Assembly: GCA_029560585.1 (NCBI GenBank)
Contig: JAKQKQ010000026.1
Span: 1 to 64,000 of the forward strand
DNA length: 64,000 nucleotides
Source: Verrucomicrobiota bacterium
GTDB lineage: Bacteria; Verrucomicrobiota; Verrucomicrobiia; JADLBR01
Direction of reading: 5' to 3'
The notes under the pieces were generated by a model that worked only from the letters and a program-made list of their open reading frames with translations, was not told the origin of the DNA and ran no database searches. Positions 8,494 to 17,467 of this stretch are shown here, in pieces; position 1 is the first letter of the stretch, and the number at the start of each line of letters is the position of its first letter. The position numbers and the translations under genes were made by a program.

Positions 8494-10209
8494 GTGAGAA
8501 GACGGCCGCCGCTCCAGATCCGCATTCTATGCTTTCTGTGCCCGTGGGTTCCGGCGCTGGCGGCGGCAGGGATTCCGGAGATCCAGGGGCAGATCGATGA
8601 CGCGATCCGGAGCCACGCGCGCGAGGTGGCGCTGCCACCGGGGGCGGTGCGGCTGGAGGCGCCGTTGCGGATCCGGGGCGCGCGAGATCTCGATGTGCGA
8701 GGGGATAGGACAACACTTGTCCTGGGTTTCACGAAGGGGACCGCGATCCAGGTCTACGATTGCAGCAACCTGACCTTCCGGGGTTTCGCCATCGATTCCG
8801 ACCCGCTGCCCTTCACGCAGGGCACGATCATTTCAAAGCAGGCGGAGGACCGCACCTGCGAGTTTCGCGTGCACGATGGATATCCCTCGTTGTCGGAGGA
8901 TTATCTGGTCACGCACATCCACGCCTTCGAGGCGAAACGCGTCCGGTGGAAGGAGGGGGCGCCGGACATCTATGCGCGCCGGGTGGTGGCGCTGGACCCG
9001 CGGCGCGGGAGGATCGAGTTCGGGGGGAGAAAGGATGATTTCGAGGCGCTTGAGCCGGGGGATCGGATCGTGCTCAACAAGCGCGACGGCGGAGGGATCC
9101 GCTTCGACCGGTGCGAGGACGTGCGCGTCGAAGGCGTCACGTTTCTTGCCGCACCGGGCTGCGCCGTGCTGGGGCGATACATGCGCGGGGACAACCGCTT
9201 CAGCTACGATGTGCGTCCCGGCCCAGTGCCGCCCGGAGCGACGGAGCCCCGCCTGATGTCCACGTGCGCGGATGCTTTTAATTATGCGTACGCCCGACGC
9301 GGGCCAACGTTGGAACGATGCCATTTTACCTTCATGGGCGATGACTCCGTCAACCTCCATGGATTCACGTTTCTGGTTCTCGCGGTCGTCAGTCCGACCG
9401 AATTCAGGGTCGGATGGCCGTTCGCCCGGGAATCCGCCGAATGGGTCGTGGCCCCCGGCGATCCGGCGCGATGGCTCAAGGCGGGAAATTATGCCGTCGC
9501 GGGGTCCGCTCCGATCGCCTCATTTCGATGGGAACCGAAGCCGGATCCCAAGTTTCAGGGTCGCATCGAGGCCTATTGGCCGCGGAGCGTCAAAGGTCGT
9601 GGCGCGGTCTTTGCGCTGAACGTGGCGAAGCCGCTCTCCGCTGTCGAAGGCGATGCGATCGACCTGTCGGCTTCATCGGCGCCGGGGTTTACGATCCGCG
9701 ACTGCGAGTTCGCAGACCACCGCGGGCGCGGGAACCGGATCATGGCCGCGGATGGCGTTATCGAGAACAACCTCTTCCGCCGGATCAAGCAGGCGGCGAT
9801 ATCGCTCGGCCCAGAATACGTCTTCTGGCGCGAGGCGGGATGGGTTGAGGACGTCGTGGTCCGGGGCAACCGCATCGAGGACTGCGGGCTATCTCCGGAC
9901 ATGTGGCGGCCATCGTCATGCACGCTCGGGGCGATCAGCGTTTTCGCGCGAAAGGAAAAAGCGCGGGCCCCGATCCCCTTGGCCGCCGATAATCGGGGCA
10001 TCACGATCGAGGAGAACGCGATTAATGGCTGCGCGCTGGCGGGCATATGGGCGCGCTGCGCGAGCGATCTGGTGGTGCGCGACAACAGGGTCTCGCGCGC
10101 CAATCTCCATGGGGCAGATGGCGCCGGCGCCGACGAGGGTTTCGATGTGCGCGGGCCGATCGATGTGCGCGGTGTTGCGGGAGCGGAGGTGGATGCCCCC
10201 CGGCGATAG
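8494..10209 (+). CDS. Secreted right-handed beta-helix protein, similar to GH110 alpha-1,3-galactosidases
   Basis: A 571-residue exported protein with an N-terminal signal (RRRPPLQIRILCFL...ALAAAG). The body reads as a right-handed parallel beta-helix: repeated 'xVxGNxIxxC' rungs such as VVRGNRIEDC, VIENNLFRRI and LVVRDNRVSRA. A block near residue 280-295 (FMGDDSVNLHGFTFLV), together with DSDPLPFTQGTI near residue 110, resembles GH110 alpha-galactosidases from polysaccharide degraders. The start is uncertain: a TTG at 8485 or the GTG at 8494 chosen here, neither with a strong ribosome site. It probably acts on a galactose-containing glycan outside the cytoplasm. A pectate-lyase-type helix without this activity is the alternative. 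Confidence 0.7.
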   Translation: MRRRPPLQIRILCFLCPWVPALAAAGIPEIQGQIDDAIRSHAREVALPPGAVRLEAPLRIRGARDLDVRGDRTTLVLGFTKGTAIQVYDCSNLTFRGFAIDSDPLPFTQGTIISKQAEDRTCEFRVHDGYPSLSEDYLVTHIHAFEAKRVRWKEGAPDIYARRVVALDPRRGRIEFGGRKDDFEALEPGDRIVLNKRDGGGIRFDRCEDVRVEGVTFLAAPGCAVLGRYMRGDNRFSYDVRPGPVPPGATEPRLMSTCADAFNYAYARRGPTLERCHFTFMGDDSVNLHGFTFLVLAVVSPTEFRVGWPFARESAEWVVAPGDPARWLKAGNYAVAGSAPIASFRWEPKPDPKFQGRIEAYWPRSVKGRGAVFALNVAKPLSAVEGDAIDLSASSAPGFTIRDCEFADHRGRGNRIMAADGVIENNLFRRIKQAAISLGPEYVFWREAGWVEDVVVRGNRIEDCGLSPDMWRPSSCTLGAISVFARKEKARAPIPLAADNRGITIEENAINGCALAGIWARCASDLVVRDNRVSRANLHGADGAGADEGFDVRGPIDVRGVAGAEVDAPRR

Positions 10210-10297
10210 CGGCCATCCGGATCCGGTGGAAGCGGCCCGAGATGGGTCCGGCGTTCCCCCAGGGATCCAGGCGCTGCCAGAAACTTCCCACGCGTTT

Positions 10298-10350
10298 GGC
10301 GTCTCGCAGAGACGCCCCACAAGTCTTGTGGGCCGCCTGTATCAGGCGGC
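10298..10350. repeat. 53-nt triple-hairpin repeat, family D, copy 1
   Basis: Three perfect hairpins stand side by side: GGCGTCTC/GAGACGCC, CCCACAAG/CTTGTGGG and GCCGCCTG/CAGGCGGC. An equally long copy at 43107-43159 keeps all three stems with altered but still complementary bases. It lies in the 10210-10694 gap, which otherwise holds only a putative promoter and no gene. Confidence 0.75.
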
Positions 10351-10531
10351 AGCGGGCGTCGAGTTTTCTCATGAATGATGCGGCGCCCTCGGGCGCCGGC
10401 GGCGCGGCCAGCCTGTTTCGTGCCCGATTCAGCCTAAAGGCTGAACTTCGACAGGTTGCTGTCGAATAACGAAAAGCCCTGCACATGGGATCGCGTGCTG
10501 GGCGGTTGCGCTCGCCTTGCGTGCGCGCGGC

Positions 10532-10540
10532 TGCTATATT
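10532..10540 (+). promoter_or_regulatory. Probable extended -10 promoter for the M6 metalloprotease
   Basis: An isolated AT-rich island (10534-10549) in otherwise GC-rich DNA contains TGC-TATATT, an extended -10 element. There is no -35 hexamer at standard spacing (TTGCGT at 10517 is too close). It would give a 5' leader of about 150 bases before the protease ATG at 10695. Confidence 0.35.
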
Positions 10541-10694
10541 ATTTATTATGCGGGGAGGTTTGAGCCGCGACGTTTTCGAGAGCGGGGAGGGCAGGTCACT
10601 CAAGGGGCGCGGCGCAGACTCCCAAATCAGGAATAGTGGTGGACTGAAAGGAGCAGACAAAGCACCTTTTCGCGCCCTGACAACGGTGGTCTCC

Positions 10695-13600
10695 ATGATT
10701 CGATACTGGTGGCCGGGGTTGTGCCGAACGGATCTTGCGTGGTTGTTTCTGGGCCTAGCCACGTGGTGGGGTTTGGGGTCGGCCCAGCAGGCGCTCGCGG
10801 TTCCGGCCAACCCGGAGGCATGGGAGGTTCGCCAACCGGATGGGGTGACGTTCCGCATGCGTTTGCGTGGGGATGAATTCTTTTCCTGGCATGAGACGGA
10901 GGATGGTTATGCGATCATCAAAGACCCGACCGATGGGTACTGGAAATTCGCAAGACCGGCGGCTGACAAGGCGGAGTTTCGTGCCATCCCGGCCGCGCGG
11001 ATTGGCACGGCCGAACCGGCGCGGCTCGGCATCAGGAAACATGATCTCCCAAATCGCAGGCTGTTGCATGAGCAGATCCAGAAAGCCCGGCAGCAGCTCG
11101 GTGTGGAACCAGCGGCTGCATCGGCGTCGGTGCCCGATTCATCACAAGTCCAATTGGAACTGCCAAAGCCGCCGATGCCGGTTTCGGGAACCAAGACAGC
11201 CAAAAACATCGTCATCCTTGCGTGCTTCTTGGACCACTGGGATGCCGTCAACAGCACCGTTTCTTCCGGTTTCGGCCTCGTGGACACTAACCAGTATTAC
11301 AACCTTTTTAACCAGATAAGCTATTCCACCGATGGGGCGGCAGGATCGGTTAAGGACTATTACAAGGAAGTCTCATACGGCAAACTGGCTTTGGAGTCGG
11401 TGGTCACGCCATGGGTGGAGTTGCCGCGCGAGGAAGCCTATTATGGGACGGGCCATCCAGACGCGAATCCGAAGCAGATGGTGGCCGACGCAATTGCGGC
11501 CGCCGCGGATGCGGGATTCGATTTCTCGCAAGGCGACATGGACGGGGACGGATGGGTGGACTGCCTGACGGTCGTCCATTCCGGTTACGATCAAGCAGCC
11601 AGCGGTGCTCCCGACGCGTCCATCTGGTCGCATCGAGGGTCGCTGAGCAGCGTGGCGACGAACAACGGCGTCAAAATGTATCGCTATCAGACCGATGCGG
11701 CGCTGCGGGGTAGCAGCGGCAGCAACATCGTTCGCATCGGCACGCCATGCCACGAACTGGGACATTTCTTCGGCCTGCCCGATCTCTATGACTACAGCGC
11801 GCTGACCAAAGGCCTGGGCAATTGGTGTCTGATGTCTGGCGCATCGTGGAACGGTTCCAGCGGCAACCGCCCGGGGCATCTCAGCGCCTGGTGCAAGACC
11901 TTTCTTGGATTTGCGCGGCCCGTCCAGATCCATTCCAAGACCGGCATCTTACTGCCGTGCGCCGAGGACAATCCGATAGTCGGGATGTTGCGCGACGGGG
12001 TCTCCAACGGCGAGTACTTCCTTATCGAGAATCGCGCGAAAGTGGGCTTCGACAATGCGTCCCAGATCTATCCCGGCATGATCATCTACCACGTGGACGG
12101 CAAGAGCCTCAATAACGACCTGGGCACATGGCCCCATCCGGCTGTGAAGATCGAGGAGGCCGATGGTGACGACTCCCTCGGCGCCAAGACAAACGCTTCA
12201 GAGGCGGGTGATGTCTGGACAGGCACCGGCGGGCTTTCTGGCGGCTTCCGCGACCAGACCGGCAACAGCAATACCAGCGCGATGCTCTATCAGGCCGGCG
12301 CCTTCTACTCGCGCACCAACGATGCGGCGTCCTATACGTACAACGCACTGGACAACTTTTCCGACGCAGGAAGCAACATGACGCTCAATGCCACCACATT
12401 CAGACCCTCTGCCCCCACCGGCTACGCATTACCCCTGGAATATACGCTCGCCTGGCGTGCAGCTTCCGCGGCCACCAAGTACGAGGTCCAAGAAGGTTCG
12501 CTGGCTACCCTCACCGATTTTTCGGATGGCGCAGAGGACGAGGACGCAATGTACGCGAACTGGTACGTCGGTGGCATGGTGCGGCGAATGGCCACCAACG
12601 CCAGTCATTTGGGTTCCTACAGTTACGCCATGCAGAATGCGGACGCGCCTGTTCACCACTTGATCATGCGGAAACCGTTCAAGGTTACGACCGGGACGGC
12701 AATTTCGTTCTACGTGAAATCGCACATTTCGACGGACAATGGATACCTGAACTGCGAGATCTCGAATGATGACGGGGACACTTGGCATGCGCTCGGAACG
12801 TATAACGGCTACATCGATACCTGGTCGCTGCGCACGTATGACTATTCCGCGATCACCGCGGCGGGCATTGGCGACGGTGACCAGTGCATCATCCGTTTTG
12901 TCGCCGACATCGAGTATGCCAGCGGCTGGACGAGTTATCCCTCGAGGGGGTTTGCCGTGGACGACATCTCTATCACCGGCACTCAGATCGCAGGCTACGG
13001 GAACTGGACCTCCCTGGACAGCAACGTGGCGACCAATTCCTACGTTATATCGGGCAGGACGAACGGCGTTTATGCCTACCGCATCCAGGCATATGCCAAC
13101 GGCGCATGGAGGGGTTTTGGCCCGGAGGGCGAAATAACCGTGAGCGGCACCAACCACCCACCGACGTTCACGTCCCCGAACGTCGCCGACGCGCGCGTTG
13201 GCACCGCCTATGGCGGCTCGCTGGCCGGTGCCGCGATGGACCCCGACATGAATGACGTGCTCACCTATTCGAAGCTCAGCGGTCCGGCCTGGTTGAGTGT
13301 CGCCGCCGACGGCGCGACCTCGGGCATGCCATTGCCCGGCGATGTCGGTTCAAATACGTTCACGGTCCGCGTGGCCGACTCGGGCGGCAACTATGCCGAT
13401 GCGACCATCACCATCTGGGTGGATCTGCCTTTGAGCGCCTTGCGATCCAACCTGGTTGCATATCTTCCGTTCGACAGTGATTTCCTCGATTACTCTGGCC
13501 GCGGGAACCACCCTGCGCAGTCGAACATAAACAGCCGCGCGACCGGTCGTTTGGGGGCGGGTTATGTCCTGACCAATTCGGCCTTCCTTTCGTTCGGCCT

Positions 13601-15071
13601 GAGCCCAGATCTGCATTTCAAGAATGATTCGTCTGGTAACTCCAACAGTTTCAGCGTCGTTTTCTGGGCGAAGATCCCTCCAGGCTCATACAGCGGGGAG
13701 CCAATCTTCGCGGCGAATAAGGACTGGTCGCAGAATACGAACACCGGCTGGGCGCTCGCCTCGGGGCCCGGCACATCCAGTTCGGGTTTCTTCCAGATGA
13801 ACTTCAAGGAATCCAACGCCAATTCACGTGATTACGACTCCACCAGAGCGTCTCTCACCAATGGGTGGCATCACTTCGCGGTCGTCTTCCAGCGCGAAGG
13901 CACGCGCACCTGCTTCGCCTACATCGATGGTGTCCAGGCGACCAATCTGGCGATGTACCCGTCGGGCGTGAATATTGACGGGGATAACCTGCCTGTGAAC
14001 ATCGCCCGGGATGGCACGGGCGCCGGGACTCGCGGAAGTTGGACGACCGGCACCGCCATGATGGACGATTTCGCCTTCTGGCGCCGGGCCTTGAGCTCGA
14101 ACGACATCGCGATCATGTACGCCGCCGCCACCAACGGCTTCGGACTGCCGTATGCCGGGGTCGCGCCAGTCATCACCAATCTCAGCGCGAACTTCTTTCT
14201 GCCCTGCGGCGGGAGCTCGAATTTGAGCGTGGATGTCCTCAGCCCCGCCGCGGTGTCATACCAGTGGCGCCTTGGCGGCACGCCCATCAGCGCTGCCACC
14301 AACAGCTCCTGTGTCTTCACCAATGGGGGTCCCCCCGGAACTGCACTGTATGATGTGGTCATCAATAATGCCTACGGCGCGACCACGAGCCAGGTCATCA
14401 GTGTGACCCTTGGTGCCCCGCCTTCGGTCGCGCTGACCTCGCCGACCGGGGGCCAAGTTTTCGCGGCGCCGGCCACGATCAACCTGGTGGCGAATGTGGC
14501 CTCGAATGGCACGATGATCGACAAGGTCCGGTTCCTCTGCGCCACGTCGAATCTGATCGGCGAAGTCCTGACGCCTCCTTATGTCTCCACGTGGTCTAAC
14601 GTGAGTCCCGGAGCGTACTCACTGAATGCCCGGTTGTTCTACAACGGGGGTAACATCACCGAATCGGTTCCGGTAAGTGTCAGCGTCGTCACCCCGTTCG
14701 CTTATTGGCAGATCCAATACTTCGGCAGCACGAACAATCCCGCCGCCGCACCAGAGGTAGACACTTTCGGCACCGGCCAGAACAACGAATTCAAGTTCGT
14801 TGCCGGCTTGGATCCGACCAACGCCGCGGCAGTCTTTTGCCTGGACATCGCCACTGTGCCCGGCCAACCGCAGCAGAAGAAGTTGACTTTCAGCCCGCGG
14901 TGGACCGATCGGGATTATGCGCCTCAGTTTTCCACGAATCTGTCCAATGGCGCAGGATGGATGGCGCTGACGAACATCAACGTCAGCGACGTTGGGGCTG
15001 AAAGGACTGTCATCGACCGAAACGCGGTCGAGTTAAACAAGTTCTATCGTATAGAAATCACTCGACCGTGA
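10695..15071 (+). CDS. Secreted M6-family metalloprotease with multidomain C-terminus
   Basis: A ~1458-residue exported endopeptidase. After the signal peptide (MIRYWWPGLC..., cleavage near AQQALA) is an M6/immune-inhibitor-A-type domain, with the zinc site HELGHFFGLPD at residues 353-363 and the earlier block VKDYYKEVSYGKL. Downstream are a jelly-roll/MAM-like region (FYVKSH...FAVDDISITG), a putative-Ig (He_PIG-like) domain (NHPPTFTSPN...), a LamG-type domain (NLVAYLPFDSDFLDYSGRGNH), two Ig-like domains and a C-terminal module (FAYWQIQYFG...NNEFKFVAGLDP) that I associate with verrucomicrobial exported proteins. The frame is open upstream to 10485, but 10695 is the only start giving a signal peptide. 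It likely degrades extracellular protein, with the accessory domains binding substrate or surface glycans. Confidence 0.88.
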   Translation: MIRYWWPGLCRTDLAWLFLGLATWWGLGSAQQALAVPANPEAWEVRQPDGVTFRMRLRGDEFFSWHETEDGYAIIKDPTDGYWKFARPAADKAEFRAIPAARIGTAEPARLGIRKHDLPNRRLLHEQIQKARQQLGVEPAAASASVPDSSQVQLELPKPPMPVSGTKTAKNIVILACFLDHWDAVNSTVSSGFGLVDTNQYYNLFNQISYSTDGAAGSVKDYYKEVSYGKLALESVVTPWVELPREEAYYGTGHPDANPKQMVADAIAAAADAGFDFSQGDMDGDGWVDCLTVVHSGYDQAASGAPDASIWSHRGSLSSVATNNGVKMYRYQTDAALRGSSGSNIVRIGTPCHELGHFFGLPDLYDYSALTKGLGNWCLMSGASWNGSSGNRPGHLSAWCKTFLGFARPVQIHSKTGILLPCAEDNPIVGMLRDGVSNGEYFLIENRAKVGFDNASQIYPGMIIYHVDGKSLNNDLGTWPHPAVKIEEADGDDSLGAKTNASEAGDVWTGTGGLSGGFRDQTGNSNTSAMLYQAGAFYSRTNDAASYTYNALDNFSDAGSNMTLNATTFRPSAPTGYALPLEYTLAWRAASAATKYEVQEGSLATLTDFSDGAEDEDAMYANWYVGGMVRRMATNASHLGSYSYAMQNADAPVHHLIMRKPFKVTTGTAISFYVKSHISTDNGYLNCEISNDDGDTWHALGTYNGYIDTWSLRTYDYSAITAAGIGDGDQCIIRFVADIEYASGWTSYPSRGFAVDDISITGTQIAGYGNWTSLDSNVATNSYVISGRTNGVYAYRIQAYANGAWRGFGPEGEITVSGTNHPPTFTSPNVADARVGTAYGGSLAGAAMDPDMNDVLTYSKLSGPAWLSVAADGATSGMPLPGDVGSNTFTVRVADSGGNYADATITIWVDLPLSALRSNLVAYLPFDSDFLDYSGRGNHPAQSNINSRATGRLGAGYVLTNSAFLSFGLSPDLHFKNDSSGNSNSFSVVFWAKIPPGSYSGEPIFAANKDWSQNTNTGWALASGPGTSSSGFFQMNFKESNANSRDYDSTRASLTNGWHHFAVVFQREGTRTCFAYIDGVQATNLAMYPSGVNIDGDNLPVNIARDGTGAGTRGSWTTGTAMMDDFAFWRRALSSNDIAIMYAAATNGFGLPYAGVAPVITNLSANFFLPCGGSSNLSVDVLSPAAVSYQWRLGGTPISAATNSSCVFTNGGPPGTALYDVVINNAYGATTSQVISVTLGAPPSVALTSPTGGQVFAAPATINLVANVASNGTMIDKVRFLCATSNLIGEVLTPPYVSTWSNVSPGAYSLNARLFYNGGNITESVPVSVSVVTPFAYWQIQYFGSTNNPAAAPEVDTFGTGQNNEFKFVAGLDPTNAAAVFCLDIATVPGQPQQKKLTFSPRWTDRDYAPQFSTNLSNGAGWMALTNINVSDVGAERTVIDRNAVELNKFYRIEITRP

Positions 15072-15255
15072 TGTGGCCCAGGTGTGTGACTGGATGGAAG
15101 AGCGCGCTCAGAGCCGATGGGGGCAAGGCTGAGTCTCATGAATCTGTCGAGGCCCTGCGGGCATACCGTGCCGATGATGCTGAGCGTCATCGGCCGGCCG
15201 GGGCGCTTTTGCGACCAGGGCGGAGTCGGATCGCCGGATTTCTCGGGACCCTCGA

Positions 15256-15963
15256 TTAGCGATCGGGCGCACCCAACGCCTCGGGTATTTCTTTGGGCGG
15301 CGGTGGTAGCGGCGGGGGCAGCGCGGTCTTTGCGCGACCTCGGTTCAGCAGCACGCCGGCGCATGCGACGAACGCCCCCGCCGCGAAGAGCTGCCAGGAG
15401 TAGGTCATGCCCTCGAATCCCTCGGCCGAGATCCGATCGGCGTCTTTCACGAAGGACCAGTACCAGATCCCGAATGCGATGAGTTGACTCAGGACCAACG
15501 TTGCCGTGAGGCGAACGGGTCGGCCCCAAGCTTCCCGACAGTAGATCAGGATGCAAGAGAGGCAGAAATACGCGCTGATCAGCACGGGGGCCAAGACGGG
15601 GCCGTACCAAGGTTTCGGGATGAAGAAGAGGCAGTCCCATTCGAAGGGGCCCGTGGGCCAATCGTTGAGCCACCGCAGGCCGACATAGTACAGGATGTCC
15701 CAGATGCCAAACGCGTAGAAGAAGCACGCGGTCCTCGTCAGAAAGTTGGAACCGCCGAGCCATCCGACAGCCATCAGCATCGTGATGGTGCAAACCTCCC
15801 GGATCACCTCGATTCCCATCTCATCCAGCGGGGGTATGGGATAGTTCGTCGCGACCGGGTAGATCTTGCGGAGGTAGATCACGCAGATCGCCTCGAGCAA
15901 CCCCATGGCGGTGGCGTAGATCGCGACCCATGCCAGCCGCTTGAATGCCAAACGCCAATCCAT
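15256..15963 (-). CDS. Conserved multi-pass membrane protein of unknown function (paralogue of the gene at 7599-8285)
   Basis: A 235-residue membrane protein sharing most of its length with the gene at 7599: MGLLEAICVIYLRKI, FGIWDILYYVGLRWL, WDCLFFIPKPWYGPVLAPVLIS and WYWSFVKDADRISAE. The start at 15963 (MDWRLAFKRLAW) is preferred because GGGAGAG lies just before it and it aligns with the paralogue; an in-frame ATG at 15975 is possible. The tail is proline-rich (PPPLPPPPKE). It is divergent from the oxidoreductase gene at 16112. No known family was recognised. Confidence 0.8.
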   Translation of the reverse strand: MDWRLAFKRLAWVAIYATAMGLLEAICVIYLRKIYPVATNYPIPPLDEMGIEVIREVCTITMLMAVGWLGGSNFLTRTACFFYAFGIWDILYYVGLRWLNDWPTGPFEWDCLFFIPKPWYGPVLAPVLISAYFCLSCILIYCREAWGRPVRLTATLVLSQLIAFGIWYWSFVKDADRISAEGFEGMTYSWQLFAAGAFVACAGVLLNRGRAKTALPPPLPPPPKEIPEALGAPDR

Positions 15964-16111
15964 GCTCTCTCCCATAAGTCCGGCCCGGCCATGGTCGAGC
16001 CGAAGATAAGTTGCGCTTGGGGCGCCGGAAGCGTCAATGGAAATGGCCCGCCATCGCCCCACATCATGGTTGCGATGGGGCATCCGCTTGCGTATCATCG
16101 GAGTCGTGCAA

Positions 16112-17467
16112 ATGCATGCGTCTGCGCCAGTGAGCCGGCGGCATTTCTTGAGCGCGGCGTCGGCCGCGGGGCTATTTCAGGTGGTGCCGAGGCATGTCAT
16201 CGCGGCGTCCGGCCAAACACCCCCGAGCGAGAAACTGAACATCGCCGGCATTGGCGTGGGCGGTCAGGGGTTCCGCGATCTGCAGAACTTGGCGGAGGAG
16301 AACATCGTCGCGCTGTGCGACGTGGATCACGCGTACGCGGCGAAGGCCTTCGAGAGATTCCCTGGCGCAAAGCGCTACAAGGATTACCGGGAGATGCTCG
16401 AGAAGGAGAAGGGCATCGACGCGGTGCTGATCGGCACGCCGGACCACACGCACGCGGTCATCGCGGCGGCGGTGATGCGGGCGGGCAAGCATGTCTTTTG
16501 CGAGAAACCGCTGACCCACGACGTGCGCGAGGCGCGCGCGCTGGCGCACATCGCGTCGGAGACGAAGGTCCGCACCCAGCTCGGGATCCAGGGGCACTCG
16601 GGCGAGGGCGCGCGCCTGATCTACGAGTGGGTTCGGGCGGGGGCGCTGGGCGAGATCCGCGAGGTGGACGCGTGGTGCAGCCTTTCCTATCACCCCCCCG
16701 GGCACGCGAATTGGAGCCCGAAGTGGATGAGGCGCCAGGACGACGCGCCCCCCATGCCGGAAGGTCTGGAATGGGACCTCTGGCTCGGGCCGGCGCCGCA
16801 TCGGCCGTACCATCCCGCCTATCATCCCCGCACGTGGCGCGCGTGGTGGGATTTTGGCAATGGCATGATGGGCGACCGCGGCGTCCACACCCTGGATCCG
16901 GTCGTGTGGGCGCTGGATCTGGGCCTTCCCGAGAGTGTCGATGCGACATCGCTGGACATCAATCCGGACACGCATCCACTGGCCTCGATCGTGACGTTCC
17001 GTTTTCCCGCAAAGGGCGACAGGCCACCGGTGAAGCTCACCTGGTATGATGGGCTCAGGCCCCCGCGTCCCCCGCAGCTGGAGGCGGGGCGCATCCTCGG
17101 CGGCAAAGAGGGCGGGGCGCTGCTGAAAGGATCTAAGGGCATGCTGGCCTGCGGTGTCTACGGCGATTCGCCGCGCCTGATCCCGGAGAGCGCGATGAGG
17201 GATTTCTTGCCCAATCGGCCCGCGCCGAGCCTGCCCCGCATCGAGGAGGGCCACTACGCGAACTGGGCGCGGGCGTGCAAGGGCCAGGGCCAGGCCAGCG
17301 CCGATTTCGCCTACGGCGCGCACCTCACCGAGATCTGCCTCCTCGGCAACATCGCCAAGCGGATCGACGGGCGCATCGACTGGGACGCCGCAGCGATGCG
17401 CGTCACGAACAACGAGGAAGCGAATCGTCACGTGGCGCCCGAATACCGGGCGGGATGGAGCTTATGA
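16112..17467 (+). CDS. Tat-exported Gfo/Idh/MocA-family oxidoreductase
   Basis: A 451-residue protein with a twin-arginine signal (SRRHFLSAASAAGL) followed by a Rossmann fold (NIAGIGVGGQGFRDL). The family's sugar-site motif is visible as EKPLTHDV, and the C-terminal domain carries GDRGVHTLDPVVWAL. Members of this group bind NAD(P) and act on sugars, inositols or related compounds; Tat export of the folded, cofactor-loaded enzyme is common in the PVC group. The ATG at 16112 is chosen because GGAG sits 8 bases upstream and the Tat motif follows. Its stop overlaps the next gene's ATG (ATGA), so it is coupled to the FAD enzyme downstream. The substrate is unknown. Confidence 0.88.
   Translation: MHASAPVSRRHFLSAASAAGLFQVVPRHVIAASGQTPPSEKLNIAGIGVGGQGFRDLQNLAEENIVALCDVDHAYAAKAFERFPGAKRYKDYREMLEKEKGIDAVLIGTPDHTHAVIAAAVMRAGKHVFCEKPLTHDVREARALAHIASETKVRTQLGIQGHSGEGARLIYEWVRAGALGEIREVDAWCSLSYHPPGHANWSPKWMRRQDDAPPMPEGLEWDLWLGPAPHRPYHPAYHPRTWRAWWDFGNGMMGDRGVHTLDPVVWALDLGLPESVDATSLDINPDTHPLASIVTFRFPAKGDRPPVKLTWYDGLRPPRPPQLEAGRILGGKEGGALLKGSKGMLACGVYGDSPRLIPESAMRDFLPNRPAPSLPRIEEGHYANWARACKGQGQASADFAYGAHLTEICLLGNIAKRIDGRIDWDAAAMRVTNNEEANRHVAPEYRAGWSL

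Noticed and set aside
16172-17431. A 419-codon antisense frame over the Gfo/Idh/MocA gene
   Set aside because: Shadow composition (Arg/Ala/His/Val-rich); the sense strand encodes a full Tat-exported oxidoreductase.
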